Shown here in pieces: positions 52,482-61,663 of a stretch of DNA of 64,000 nt. The notes under the pieces were generated by a model. That model worked only from the letters and a program-made list of their open reading frames with translations, did not search any database and was not told where the DNA came from. A program made the position numbers and the translations under genes. Origin of the DNA: Gilvirhabdus luticola (GTDB lineage Bacteria > Bacteroidota > Bacteroidia > Flavobacteriales > Flavobacteriaceae); NCBI RefSeq assembly GCF_032583975.1, contig NZ_JAWHTF010000002.1, one strand, 5' to 3'. How positions within the stretch are numbered: position 1 is the stretch's first letter; the number at the start of each line of letters is the position of its first letter.

Positions 52482-53228
52482 TCACTTTACAATGAAGGAT
52501 TGGTTGAGTAAGGATAATAAAATATATACAAGAATAATGACTGGAATGGCAATAAATTTAAATACCATTAAAAGTAAAAAGCTAACCATTATTAAGACAT
52601 AGCGGAATGTATTGTTTTTCAAACTCCAGTTTTTAAACTTTAACGCCATTAGTTTTACACTTGAATTCAATAAATAGCAACTTAAAAAGGTAATCCCTAT
52701 TAAAAACCACTTATTCAATAGTATAGAATCTATCAAACTACTATTGTGAAATTCAATAATTAAGGGCAATGAGATAATAAGCAAGGTATTGGCTGGTGTA
52801 GGTAATCCTTTAAAATAATCTTGCTGGTCTTCATCAATATTGAACTTGGCCAACCTGTAGGCGGATGCTAATGTAATGAGTAGTCCCAAAAGAGGTAGTA
52901 TAGGTAACTTAAATCCAGTCCATTCTGTATAAGAAGACCATTCATTAATAATTTCAGAAGTATTTGTACTTATTGATAACAACTTAAACATTACCAATCC
53001 GGGCACTAATCCACTGGTCACCAAATCTGCTAAAGAATCCAACTGAATCCCTAACTCACTTTGCACATTTAGCTTTCTAGCAGCAAAACCATCAAAAAAA
53101 TCAAAGAAAATACCTAAAAAAACGAATAACGATGCAACAACAAAATTGTTGTTAACGACATAAATAACAGCGATACTGCCACATAGTAAATTTAAAAGCG
53201 TTAAAAAATTAGGAATGTGTCTTTTCAT
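52482..53228 (-). CDS. pssA: CDP-diacylglycerol-serine O-phosphatidyltransferase
   Basis: Makes phosphatidylserine from CDP-diacylglycerol and serine, leading to phosphatidylethanolamine. 248-residue polytopic CDP-alcohol phosphatidyltransferase. The catalytic motif D-G-x2-A-R-x8-G-x3-D-x3-D reads DGFAARKLNVQSELGIQLDSLAD with all residues present. About seven helices; KRHIPNFLTLLNLLCGSIAVIYV starts the protein. The decarboxylase psd is not nearby. Confidence 0.95.
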   Translation of the reverse strand: MKRHIPNFLTLLNLLCGSIAVIYVVNNNFVVASLFVFLGIFFDFFDGFAARKLNVQSELGIQLDSLADLVTSGLVPGLVMFKLLSISTNTSEIINEWSSYTEWTGFKLPILPLLGLLITLASAYRLAKFNIDEDQQDYFKGLPTPANTLLIISLPLIIEFHNSSLIDSILLNKWFLIGITFLSCYLLNSSVKLMALKFKNWSLKNNTFRYVLIMVSFLLLMVFKFIAIPVIILVYILLSLLNQSFIVK

Positions 53229-53345
53229 AAAGTTAGTTTAGTACAAGTGTAAAAATAGGAAACAATTGGAGACAAAAACAATATCTGCAAGCTTTTCAAG
53301 TTAATTAGGAAGAAAATTATATGCATATTTGTAAAAATTTTGCGC

Positions 53346-54416
53346 TTGAATAAATACATAGTGACGCTTTTTCTGTTGGCATCTTTTACTGTGTCTTCAC
53401 AAACGGTCAGAAAATATTCTAACGAGTTTATGAACATTGGTGTCGATGCTGCTGCATTGGGTATGAGTAGTGCTGTAACATCACATACTGCAGACGTTAA
53501 TTCTGGCTATTGGAATCCTGCTGGTTTATTAGCATTAGAAGATAATCAATTAGCCTTAATGCACTCCAGTTATTTTGCAAGTATAGCAAATTATGACTAT
53601 GCAGCCTTCGCTATGCCATTAGACGGTGACAGTGCAGTTGGGCTTTCTGTTATTCGTTTTGCAGTAGATGATATTTTAAACACCACACAATTAATAGATG
53701 AACAGGGCAACATCAATTACGATCGAATCAGCCTGTTTTCTGCCGCAGATTATGGCTTAACATTTTCGTATGCACGGCAATTACCTGTACAAGGATTAAA
53801 ACTTGGAGTCAATGCGAAAGTCATTCGTCGTATTATTGGGGACTTTGCTTCTTCTTGGGGTTTTGGTTTAGACGCAGGAATACAGTTTGAATCCAACAAC
53901 AATTGGAAATTCGGAGTCATGGCTAGGGATATTACAACCACGTTTAATGCCTGGAGTATTGACGAAAAAGAGTTTGAAACCATCAAAGATGCCGTTGAAG
54001 GGCAAAACCAGGAACTACCTGAAAGTACCGAAATTACGATTCCTAAATTGCAGATTGGAGTGTCCAAAAAATTCTATCATAATTATGATTATTCGTTGTT
54101 AGCAGCATTGAATTTAAATGTTCGTTTTGAGGAAAACAATGATATCATTTCTTCGTCGTTTGCAAGTATTAATCCAGCATTTGGTTTTGAATTTGGTTAT
54201 GTAGATATGGTTTATTTACGTGGTGGTGTTGGTAATTTTCAGAACGAATTGCAAATAGATAATAGTGAGCAAGTAAGCTTTCAACCTAGTTTTGGTTTGG
54301 GTTTTAAATACAATGGTATTCAAATAGATTATGCGTTTACAGATATTGGAGATCAAAGCGTGGCGCTGTATTCTAATGTGTTTTCATTAAAGATCGATTT
54401 CAGTATCTTTAGATAA
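53346..54416 (+). CDS. PorV/PorQ-family outer-membrane protein
   Basis: 356 residues if started at TTG 53346 (NKYIVTLFLLASFTVSSQ as signal peptide). An in-frame TTG at 53340 is equally possible, and there is no ATG before the signal. A FadL-like 14-strand barrel: GVDAAALGMSSAVTSHTADVNSGYWNPAGL (the PorV/PorQ family hallmark), then YDYAAFAMPLDGDSAVGLSVIRFAVDDI. It ends VFSLKIDFSIF. PorV shuttles T9SS cargo to the attachment complex; this copy is called PorV-like because the family has several paralogues per genome. It lies 11 bases before the Lnb-like gene. Confidence 0.88.
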   Translation: MNKYIVTLFLLASFTVSSQTVRKYSNEFMNIGVDAAALGMSSAVTSHTADVNSGYWNPAGLLALEDNQLALMHSSYFASIANYDYAAFAMPLDGDSAVGLSVIRFAVDDILNTTQLIDEQGNINYDRISLFSAADYGLTFSYARQLPVQGLKLGVNAKVIRRIIGDFASSWGFGLDAGIQFESNNNWKFGVMARDITTTFNAWSIDEKEFETIKDAVEGQNQELPESTEITIPKLQIGVSKKFYHNYDYSLLAALNLNVRFEENNDIISSSFASINPAFGFEFGYVDMVYLRGGVGNFQNELQIDNSEQVSFQPSFGLGFKYNGIQIDYAFTDIGDQSVALYSNVFSLKIDFSIFR

Positions 54417-54427
54417 TTTAATTCTGA

Positions 54428-55600
54428 ATGATGAAAAAACTTTGGCTGCTCTTTCTTTACTTTTTTACCGTAGTAAAGATATGTTCACAAAATCCATTAT
54501 CACCTGAAGCAAAAGTAAGTGTACTTACCATAGGCCCTGGAACATCACTCAATGATTCTTTTGGGCATTCTGCATTTAGAATACAGGATCAATCAAACGA
54601 ACTGGATTTAGTTTTTAACTATGGCGTATATGATTTTGATACGCCAAACTTTTATTTAAAATTCGCTCAAGGAAAGCTAAATTATCTATTAGGTGTAAAC
54701 TATTATGATGATTTTTTAGCCAGTTATATGGCACAAAATAGAACAATAGAAGAGCAGGTTTTAAATCTTACACCTTTTCAAAAACAAGATCTTTTTAATT
54801 ATCTGTTAACAAATTATGAACCTAAAAACAGAGCTTACCTTTATGACTTTTTTTATGACAACTGTGCTACGCGAATTCGAGATGTAGCTGAAGATGTTTT
54901 AAAAGATGAATTGGTTTTCCATACACCTGAAAGTATAGGCGATAAAACATTCAGGCAACTCATTCAAGAAAATTTAAAAAGCAATTCTTGGGGAAGTGTT
55001 GGCATAGATATCGCTCTAGGAGCTGTAATTGATAAGAAAGCAAAGCCTGAAGATTTCATGTTTTTACCAGAATTCATTTTCGATTATTTTGATGTAGCAA
55101 CATTGCAGAATTCCCAAAAATCTCTGGTAAAAGAAACCCATGTTTTGTATGAAAAAGTTGAAAGACCAATTTCCAAAAACTTTTTGTTTAGTCCGTTGAT
55201 GATTTTCTCTCTGGTATCTATTGTACTTTTATATCTAACCTATTTAGATTTCAAAAAAGGCGAACGTACAATTTGGGTAGATGGTCTAGTTTTTATTATA
55301 ACTGGTTTAATTGGTGTTTGTATACTTTTATTATGGTTTGCAACAGATCATAGTGCTACAGCAAACAATTATAATGTCCTTTGGGCTTTTCCATTCAACT
55401 TGATTGTACTACCTCAACTATTGAAAAAGACTTCAAAAAATTGGGTAAAAAAATACCTGAAGTTTTTACTGATCATGCTCTGTCTTCTCATTTTGCATTG
55501 GAGCATTGGTATTCAGGTATTTACAGTTACTTTAATTCCAATTTTAATGGCTTTGGTAATTAGATATCTATTTTTAATTACTTTTTTCAATAACCAATAG
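54428..55600 (+). CDS. DUF4105 / Lnb-type lipoprotein N-acyltransferase-like protein
   Basis: 390 residues. The signal peptide is about 1-21. A periplasmic DUF4105 domain (about 28-190) has a thiol-protease-like pair: His47 in DSFGHSAF and Cys146 in YDNCATRIRD. Then four or so TM helices (about 255-385). In Bacteroides a protein with this domain (Lnb) acylates the N terminus of lipoproteins, forming triacylated products. The match here is by domain and not full-length. Many lipoproteins occur in this window, so a general role would fit. Directly follows the PorV-like gene, likely an operon. Alternative: another DUF4105 activity. Confidence 0.85.
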   Translation: MMKKLWLLFLYFFTVVKICSQNPLSPEAKVSVLTIGPGTSLNDSFGHSAFRIQDQSNELDLVFNYGVYDFDTPNFYLKFAQGKLNYLLGVNYYDDFLASYMAQNRTIEEQVLNLTPFQKQDLFNYLLTNYEPKNRAYLYDFFYDNCATRIRDVAEDVLKDELVFHTPESIGDKTFRQLIQENLKSNSWGSVGIDIALGAVIDKKAKPEDFMFLPEFIFDYFDVATLQNSQKSLVKETHVLYEKVERPISKNFLFSPLMIFSLVSIVLLYLTYLDFKKGERTIWVDGLVFIITGLIGVCILLLWFATDHSATANNYNVLWAFPFNLIVLPQLLKKTSKNWVKKYLKFLLIMLCLLILHWSIGIQVFTVTLIPILMALVIRYLFLITFFNNQ

Positions 55601-55626
55601 CTGCTTACTGCTTACTGAAAATTAAG

Positions 55627-57021
55627 TTATTGCCCTCTATAAAATAGAATAGTGCTCAAGGTCTTTACAATAACGTTGGCATCCAAAAAGAAACTGCGAT
55701 GCTTGATATAATACAAATCGTATTGAAGTTTTACAAGACTGGCATCTACCGATGAACCATAGCGTTCATTCACTTGAGCCCATCCCGTTAAACCAGGCTT
55801 AATAATATGACGTGTTTCATAAAAAGGAATGATTTGAGATAGTTCTCTCACAAAAAATGGGCGTTCTGGTCTTGGTCCTATCAAACTCATTTCTCCTTTT
55901 AAGATATTGACAACTTGAGGAAGTTCATCCAATCTTGAACGTCTTAAAAATTTTCCAAATTTTGTGACTCTACTATCATTTTTTTTAGCCCATACTGCCC
56001 CATTTTGTTCAGCATTATCGATCATTGTTCTAAACTTTAAAATATTAAAAACAAGACCATTTTTTCCCACGCGATCTTGTCTATAAAATAGTGGTCCTTT
56101 ATTACCTAAAGCATTGCCAAATAAAATAAAGGGTACAATACAAACACCAATAATAATGCATAAGATAGAAAAAACAACATCAAAAACGCGTCTGTAAAAT
56201 AAATACAATTTGTTTTGATTACTTCTGCTAAATGGAAAGTATTTGTAAAAATCCTTTCCCACAAATTGAACTGGTACGCGATAGGTCATGTCTTCATAAA
56301 CTTGAGTATATTCCTTGATAGGAAATCCCATTTCAAGAAGGCTAATTAAATCGTTATAAATGCTTGCTGTAATAGTTTCAGAGTTGTAAGAAGCAACAAC
56401 AATTTCAGAAATATGTTCACGCTTTATAATATGATGTATTTCACTAGGATCATATTCTTTTACACCCTTAAATTTTACAGATTCTGGAGAGTTGCTTTCA
56501 CAATTGATAAAACCAGAAATGACATAATTAGGATCGGCATCTTTAAAGGCTTCAACAATGGCTTCAATATTTGAAGTCTCTCCAATAATAAGTACTTTTT
56601 TAAAAAATCTTGGAGAAACAATAAATGTGAGGTAGGCAATTCTCCATAACAAAAGTGCTAAAACGATTGCAAAATAAAAATAGAGGATTTGCAAACGATT
56701 GGTAGGTAAAAAAGGAGTGAAAAATGGGGTAAGTAAATATACCAAAACAGTGACAGAACAAGTTAAAATAACATTGGCCACAACCTTTTCCAACTTACTC
56801 GATTTTTGAAGATCATAGAGTTCGAAAACTGTTCCAAACACAGAAAGGTAGATCGCCAACACTAGAGCCCAGGTCCAGTTTTCTTGTGAAAAGGTAAAAT
56901 AGTCAAATTTAAATGTGTTACTGACAAAGTATAAACTACCAAGTACGAAAATAATATCAAAGATTCGCAATAATATCTTTCGTTCAGAAATATTAAAATG
57001 TATTCCTTTCTTTTGAGGCAT
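55627..57021 (-). CDS. Polyprenyl glycosylphosphotransferase (WcaJ/CpsE-type initiating sugar transferase)
   Basis: 464 residues from the ATG at 57021; a TTG four codons earlier is ignored. Transfers a sugar-1-phosphate to undecaprenyl phosphate to start exopolysaccharide or capsule units. Four N-terminal TM helices, a CoA-binding-like domain (about 135-250: KVLIIGETSNIEAIVEAF), then a TM and the catalytic bacterial sugar transferase domain (about 265-464): PLFYRQDRVGKNGLVFNILKFRTMIDNAE, FLRRSRLDELPQVVNILKGEMSLIGPRPERPFFV, GLTGWAQVN. The last gene of the minus-strand polysaccharide cluster; a TACATTTG box lies just upstream. Confidence 0.95.
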   Translation of the reverse strand: MPQKKGIHFNISERKILLRIFDIIFVLGSLYFVSNTFKFDYFTFSQENWTWALVLAIYLSVFGTVFELYDLQKSSKLEKVVANVILTCSVTVLVYLLTPFFTPFLPTNRLQILYFYFAIVLALLLWRIAYLTFIVSPRFFKKVLIIGETSNIEAIVEAFKDADPNYVISGFINCESNSPESVKFKGVKEYDPSEIHHIIKREHISEIVVASYNSETITASIYNDLISLLEMGFPIKEYTQVYEDMTYRVPVQFVGKDFYKYFPFSRSNQNKLYLFYRRVFDVVFSILCIIIGVCIVPFILFGNALGNKGPLFYRQDRVGKNGLVFNILKFRTMIDNAEQNGAVWAKKNDSRVTKFGKFLRRSRLDELPQVVNILKGEMSLIGPRPERPFFVRELSQIIPFYETRHIIKPGLTGWAQVNERYGSSVDASLVKLQYDLYYIKHRSFFLDANVIVKTLSTILFYRGQ

Positions 57022-57030
57022 GAGTAATAG

Positions 57031-57038
57031 CAAATGTA
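57031..57038 (-). promoter_or_regulatory. -7 box just before the glycosylphosphotransferase gene
   Basis: TACATTTG (minus strand) ends 10 bases before the ATG at 57021. If used, the leader would be only about 4 bases. It lies in the 57-base gap after the GT4 gene, so the initiating transferase may have its own transcript. No TTG at the proper spacing. Confidence 0.3.
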
Positions 57039-57078
57039 AAGTAAAGATAATAAGTATTATGTATTTATCAACATTATA

Positions 57079-58089
57079 TTATTGCAGAGCTTTAAACCAA
57101 AGGTGTTTAATAACATTCCAATCAAACTGTTCAACCTTATGTCTGGCATGAACTCCAAGTAGATGTGCCATTTCAGGTTCTCGCATAATGTGCTTAATAG
57201 CATTGACGAAGGCATTCACATTATCTGGCTCAATTAAAATACCGTCATGACCATGATCTATCAAATATGGCATCCCTCCAACATTGGTAGATATCACAAC
57301 CATACCTAAAGCCATCCCTTCTACAACACTTACAGGCATATTGTCAAAATTGGTCGTATTAATAAAGATATTATAATCTTGAGCCAGTTTTATCCATTCA
57401 GGTTTGCTTAATTTTCCTGGAAATTTAACATTCACGTCTAATTGCTTGGCTAACTTTTTCGTTTGCTTTAAAGTACCATCGCTATCAGGTCCTACCATAC
57501 AGAGACTAGCATCAATCCCATCATCTCGAAGTACCTTAAGTACTCTAACAGCCAATAGCGGATTGTAGATAATTGAAAAAGACCTCACCCAAAAAAGATT
57601 GACTTGAGCAAATGAACGTTCTTTAAAGGGATAATGTTCTAATTCAATACTATTTGGTATATAATCAATATTGGTATATCCAAAATCCTCAAAAGCTTGT
57701 TTTAAAAATAAAGATGGAGATACATTCTTATAAGCATGATTAAATATGAGTCGACATAAAAAAGGGTTTTCTCGAAGTCGCTTGAGTAAATTTCCGCCAT
57801 TTAAACTAGGAATATATTTTAGGTTTAAAATCCTGCATAATTGACTTACAAAAAGCGCATAATAAAAATTCAATGTACTATAGGTATCAATAATAACAAC
57901 ATCTACCCGTTGTCTATAACGCAAACAAGCCATAAGCATCTCCAAAAGTCGTAATACCTTATTCAATTGAGACGATGCATAATATAAGGTATAGCCTTCC
58001 TTTTCGAGTAATGGTACTAACGTATCAATAGAGGAGACATTGCGCTTTTTACTATGTAATTTGTTTCCTATGTATAGGATGTTTTTCAT
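57079..58089 (-). CDS. Glycosyltransferase, GT4 family
   Basis: 336 residues from the ATG at 58089; an ATG three codons upstream (58098) is the alternative. Retaining GT-B enzyme: N-terminal domain KNILYIGNKLHSKK, middle VNLFWVRSFSIIYNPLLAVRVLKVL, C-terminal nucleotide-sugar domain with NTTNFDNMPVSVVEGMALGMVVISTNVGGMPYLI (the E-x7-E region). The start lies inside the end of the O-antigen-ligase-like gene (overlap of 38 bases), so translation is coupled. The sugar donor is unknown. Confidence 0.92.
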   Translation of the reverse strand: MKNILYIGNKLHSKKRNVSSIDTLVPLLEKEGYTLYYASSQLNKVLRLLEMLMACLRYRQRVDVVIIDTYSTLNFYYALFVSQLCRILNLKYIPSLNGGNLLKRLRENPFLCRLIFNHAYKNVSPSLFLKQAFEDFGYTNIDYIPNSIELEHYPFKERSFAQVNLFWVRSFSIIYNPLLAVRVLKVLRDDGIDASLCMVGPDSDGTLKQTKKLAKQLDVNVKFPGKLSKPEWIKLAQDYNIFINTTNFDNMPVSVVEGMALGMVVISTNVGGMPYLIDHGHDGILIEPDNVNAFVNAIKHIMREPEMAHLLGVHARHKVEQFDWNVIKHLWFKALQ

Positions 58090-59422
58090 GTACAACATTT
58101 AATAAGGCTAAAGCATATAATAATGCTGGTGCAGCAATCCGCATGCCCGAATGATTAATAGTGGCAAACCAAAAGCATAAAAAGGCATAAAAATAAACAT
58201 TACGTCTATTTGTGGTACGATATGCCAGTGGTTTAATAATTAATATTAATATTATAATAACACCTAAAAAACCATGTTCAGACAATAACCTCCCAATTTC
58301 ATTATGGGATGGTAAGTCGTTTCCAGAAATTTCAACACGCGTATCCTTAACGCGGCTGGCGCCAATCCCTAAAAAAGGGCTTCCTAAAAACCCATCAATT
58401 TCTTCCATAAAAAGATCCAATCGACCAGTGGAAATGTCTTTCTTTTCTATGCCTTGGGCATTTTTATTTGTATAGCGCTTATCTATCAATCCATGGGTTT
58501 GGGTTGAGCTTATAGTCCAGGTTATCAAAATACCTATGCCAAATAAGATAAATATACCTATTAATCGTCCTCTCTGTACATTTGAAGATTTATTAAAAGC
58601 AATCCATAAGAAAGCAGCAATCACTATAATAGCTGCAAAAACACCACCACGACTAAAGGTCACAATAGCTCGAAAGGTCATGGCTCCCAAAATAATCAAA
58701 TTTAGTAATTTTAGTATTAAACTGGGTGATTTTATAAACAATCTTACAGACATTGCAAACATTCCCAATCCGAGCGCAGTCGAAACCTGATTAGGGCCAA
58801 AACCACCCGATGAAGCTGCATTGGATGCAGTACCAGACAAGGTGTCTTTAATACTGGGATTATATAAAAATAAATAAACGGTCATGGCAATACAAGGCAA
58901 CGCCAAATACATTATAACCTTCAAAAGTTGAGATTGTGTGATCTTTCTATCATAACAAAACAAGGCGGCAATGCCTAGGCATACTGGACCACTCAAAACA
59001 AAAGCAATATTAGTCCTGAAACGGGCATCAAAGCTTAAAGTAATAGATGCTACAATAACAGCTGGCACCAAAGCAATAAGATAAAAAAAATAAGGATATC
59101 CCTTTCCAGATAATCCTTTAAAAAACATGCCCATCATCATAAAGAGAATGACCAAATATTTGGAAGCCTCATAGGCGATTCCTCCTTTGGTCATTCTAAA
59201 AAGCACTTCAGCGCCAGCAAAATAGGCACATCCTAATAGGACTTCTTGGGTTTTTTTTGATGGAACAACAAGAATGATACGACCTAAAAAATATACCATG
59301 ACCACCAAAAAATACAATCTAGACAATGGCTCAAATAAAAAAATAGCAAAGCCTATCACGATATGTAACAATACCAAACCAATATAACGATCGTTTTTAT
59401 GTAACGCTGCTTTTAATCTCAA
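58052..59422 (-). CDS. O-antigen ligase / Wzy-like polymerase
   Basis: 456 residues with ten or more hydrophobic helices. The Wzy_C/WaaL periplasmic loop has the conserved SHNEIGRLLSEHGFLGV segment, preceded by GIGASRVKD and GSPFLG. Polymerises repeat units or ligates polysaccharide on the periplasmic face; which of the two cannot be decided. Overlaps its neighbours by 4 bases upstream (59419-59422) and by 38 bases downstream. Confidence 0.9.
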   Translation of the reverse strand: MRLKAALHKNDRYIGLVLLHIVIGFAIFLFEPLSRLYFLVVMVYFLGRIILVVPSKKTQEVLLGCAYFAGAEVLFRMTKGGIAYEASKYLVILFMMMGMFFKGLSGKGYPYFFYLIALVPAVIVASITLSFDARFRTNIAFVLSGPVCLGIAALFCYDRKITQSQLLKVIMYLALPCIAMTVYLFLYNPSIKDTLSGTASNAASSGGFGPNQVSTALGLGMFAMSVRLFIKSPSLILKLLNLIILGAMTFRAIVTFSRGGVFAAIIVIAAFLWIAFNKSSNVQRGRLIGIFILFGIGILITWTISSTQTHGLIDKRYTNKNAQGIEKKDISTGRLDLFMEEIDGFLGSPFLGIGASRVKDTRVEISGNDLPSHNEIGRLLSEHGFLGVIIILILIIKPLAYRTTNRRNVYFYAFLCFWFATINHSGMRIAAPALLYALALLNVVHEKHPIHRKQIT

Positions 59423-60558
59423 GGCGCTTTTAATTTTAAAAGTTCAGACGCAACTCGCTTATTATAGTGGGTAAATGTAAATGATTCTAATAGTTCCCTT
59501 TGTTTATTTATTAGAGCCTGATACTCTTTATCAGTTAAATTCATAATAACTTGAATTTGTCTAATTAAATTTACAACTGTAACTGGTTTTAATAAGAATC
59601 CATTGATATCATGTTTAATATAATACGAAATACAAGAAATATCTGACACTATCGGAATACATCCAAAATTCATAGCTTCTGAAATAACCTTTGGAAATCC
59701 TTCAGATGCTGTGGTGGGCAGTAAAAACACATGACTTTGGCTATAAACTTCAAAAACATCTTTCCGTGACAAGGCGCCATGAAATATAAAATGAACACCA
59801 GAATCTTCACTTAGTGTCTTATAATAATTACTGTTTTTTCCTTCACCAACCAAATGAACAATACCAACTTTTAATTTTTTATCGCTGGATAATTGACTAA
59901 ATGCTTTAATAATGCGCTCAACACCTTTTTCTTTTTCTAATCGGCCTACAAAACAAAAAGAAATAGGCCTGTCAACTTTTTTTTCTTTAACTATCTCTCG
60001 TCCTAATGTAATATCTTTTAAAGTCAAACAAGGGTTTTCAAATGATAAACAGTGTTTTGGTTGATTGTCCCAATGACCATTAATAGTAACTTTACGTTTT
60101 TGATGTTTTAACAATAATCGTTGTAAACGGTAACCTAAAGGAGCATCTTTCTGATTCCAATTCCCTGCATACTTATACCAACCTTTTTTCTTTACGAAAA
60201 ATGTTAAATACGGAATTAAGAAAACACCAATCCCCGTTGGAGTGCGCAGTTGAAAACAATCAACTTGATTTAATACCTTCGATACAGTTTTAATGATTCT
60301 TGGTGCATGCCATATAATCTTTAATTTTTCAAAAAAAGAATGCCCACCAACTGCTGGAATGGAAACAAAGGTAATGCGATCAGAATTGTAAGCCATCGTA
60401 CTTAAAGGCGGATTTCCATCATTATGCATGGCAACATGAACTATAGATTCAAAAACGTCTAACAAATGATTAATCTCATTAATTGTTGGACTCCAGCCAA
60501 CAATAGTCCCATCATGAGTTGTATAATGGTCAGTATGTGATATAATAGCTAACTTCAT
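59419..60558 (-). CDS. Glycosyltransferase, GT4 family
   Basis: 379 residues, GT-B fold. KLAIISHTDHYTTHDGTIVGWSPTINEINHLLDVFE opens the N-terminal domain. The C-terminal domain includes ISFCFVGRLEKEKGVERIIKAF, and SHVFLLPTTASEGFPKVISEAMNFGCIPIVSD with the E-x7-E pair. It overlaps the upstream and downstream genes by 4 bases each, indicating a tight operon. Confidence 0.93.
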   Translation of the reverse strand: MKLAIISHTDHYTTHDGTIVGWSPTINEINHLLDVFESIVHVAMHNDGNPPLSTMAYNSDRITFVSIPAVGGHSFFEKLKIIWHAPRIIKTVSKVLNQVDCFQLRTPTGIGVFLIPYLTFFVKKKGWYKYAGNWNQKDAPLGYRLQRLLLKHQKRKVTINGHWDNQPKHCLSFENPCLTLKDITLGREIVKEKKVDRPISFCFVGRLEKEKGVERIIKAFSQLSSDKKLKVGIVHLVGEGKNSNYYKTLSEDSGVHFIFHGALSRKDVFEVYSQSHVFLLPTTASEGFPKVISEAMNFGCIPIVSDISCISYYIKHDINGFLLKPVTVVNLIRQIQVIMNLTDKEYQALINKQRELLESFTFTHYNKRVASELLKLKAP

Positions 60559-61658
60559 AGATTCATGGCATGAATATACTGCTTAACAATGAGATTCCAA
60601 TCGTGTGCTTCTGCCCAGTCTTTGGCTTGTTTCGAGAACTGCACTTTATTATCTAAAATAGTCTTCAATGTATGAATTAAAGCCTGTGAATCATCATACT
60701 TAATTAACATTCCTGATGTATTTTGATCTATGGCATCTTCAATACCACAACCAATAGATCCAATTGCTGGAACGCCTAAAGCATTCGCTTCTAGAATAGC
60801 AATACCAAAACCCTCGACATCACCAGTTAAAGTTTCATTACTCAACATTATAAACACGTCACTTGTAACTAATAATTGCTGTAGTAAATTATCATCAACC
60901 TGACCATGAAATGTGACATGTTCTGACACTTGTAGATCTTTTGCAATTTTTATAAACCTCTTGGATTCAGTCGGAATCCCAACACAATGGTAATGCAAGT
61001 CAGGAAATACGTTTAGCAATTCTGGTAGATGTTTTATAACATGTAGTTGACCTTTTCTTTCCGTGATATTTCCAACCGTGATTAATTTGGGGTTTCCTTT
61101 TAGAGCGATACATTTCATTTGTTTAGATGACCACTTCCCAAAATCAAATCCATTTGGGATGATGATAATATTATTTAGATTTAAATGGTCTAGTAGCGAT
61201 TTTGTATAATGAGAAACAGCAATAATTTTTGAAAATCGTTTTATACTTATATCTATAGAAAATTTTAATGGTTTAGATTTATAATTCACTTCGCTACCAT
61301 GAATAATAGCAATATAATGTCGATTATAAAAAAGCCCACAGAAGGCAACAATCCATAACGAAAACTTACCTGAAGCAATAACAACTTCAGAAGTTTTAAT
61401 ATGCCTGAATAATAATTGAATCCTTCTAAAATACATTCTTAAGCGAATACGTCTTTTATTTACCCGATGTACACTGAAAGGTAAATCTTCATCAAAGCGC
61501 TTTTCTACTTCACCATTTCTAGAGCGATTATCAGATATAACTTTTATATTAAAACCATTTTGTTGTAAATATTTAGCAAGGTTAAATGCATGATTCCCAA
61601 TCCCACCAGGTTGTGGAGGAAATTCAGAAGAAACTATAATAATACGCTTTAAATTCAT
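60555..61658 (-). CDS. Glycosyltransferase, GT4 family
   Basis: 367 residues, GT-B fold of the GT4 type. RIIIVSSEFPPQPGGIGNHAFNLAKYLQQNG is the classic GT4 N terminus with the glycine-rich acceptor loop. The donor site shows KLITVGNITERKGQLHVIKHL, and LSNETLTGDVEGFGIAILEANALGVPAIGSIGCGIEDAI with the E-x7-E pair (EGFGIAILE). Overlaps the next gene by 4 bases. Confidence 0.94.
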   Translation of the reverse strand: MNLKRIIIVSSEFPPQPGGIGNHAFNLAKYLQQNGFNIKVISDNRSRNGEVEKRFDEDLPFSVHRVNKRRIRLRMYFRRIQLLFRHIKTSEVVIASGKFSLWIVAFCGLFYNRHYIAIIHGSEVNYKSKPLKFSIDISIKRFSKIIAVSHYTKSLLDHLNLNNIIIIPNGFDFGKWSSKQMKCIALKGNPKLITVGNITERKGQLHVIKHLPELLNVFPDLHYHCVGIPTESKRFIKIAKDLQVSEHVTFHGQVDDNLLQQLLVTSDVFIMLSNETLTGDVEGFGIAILEANALGVPAIGSIGCGIEDAIDQNTSGMLIKYDDSQALIHTLKTILDNKVQFSKQAKDWAEAHDWNLIVKQYIHAMNL

Positions 61659-61663
61659 GATTT

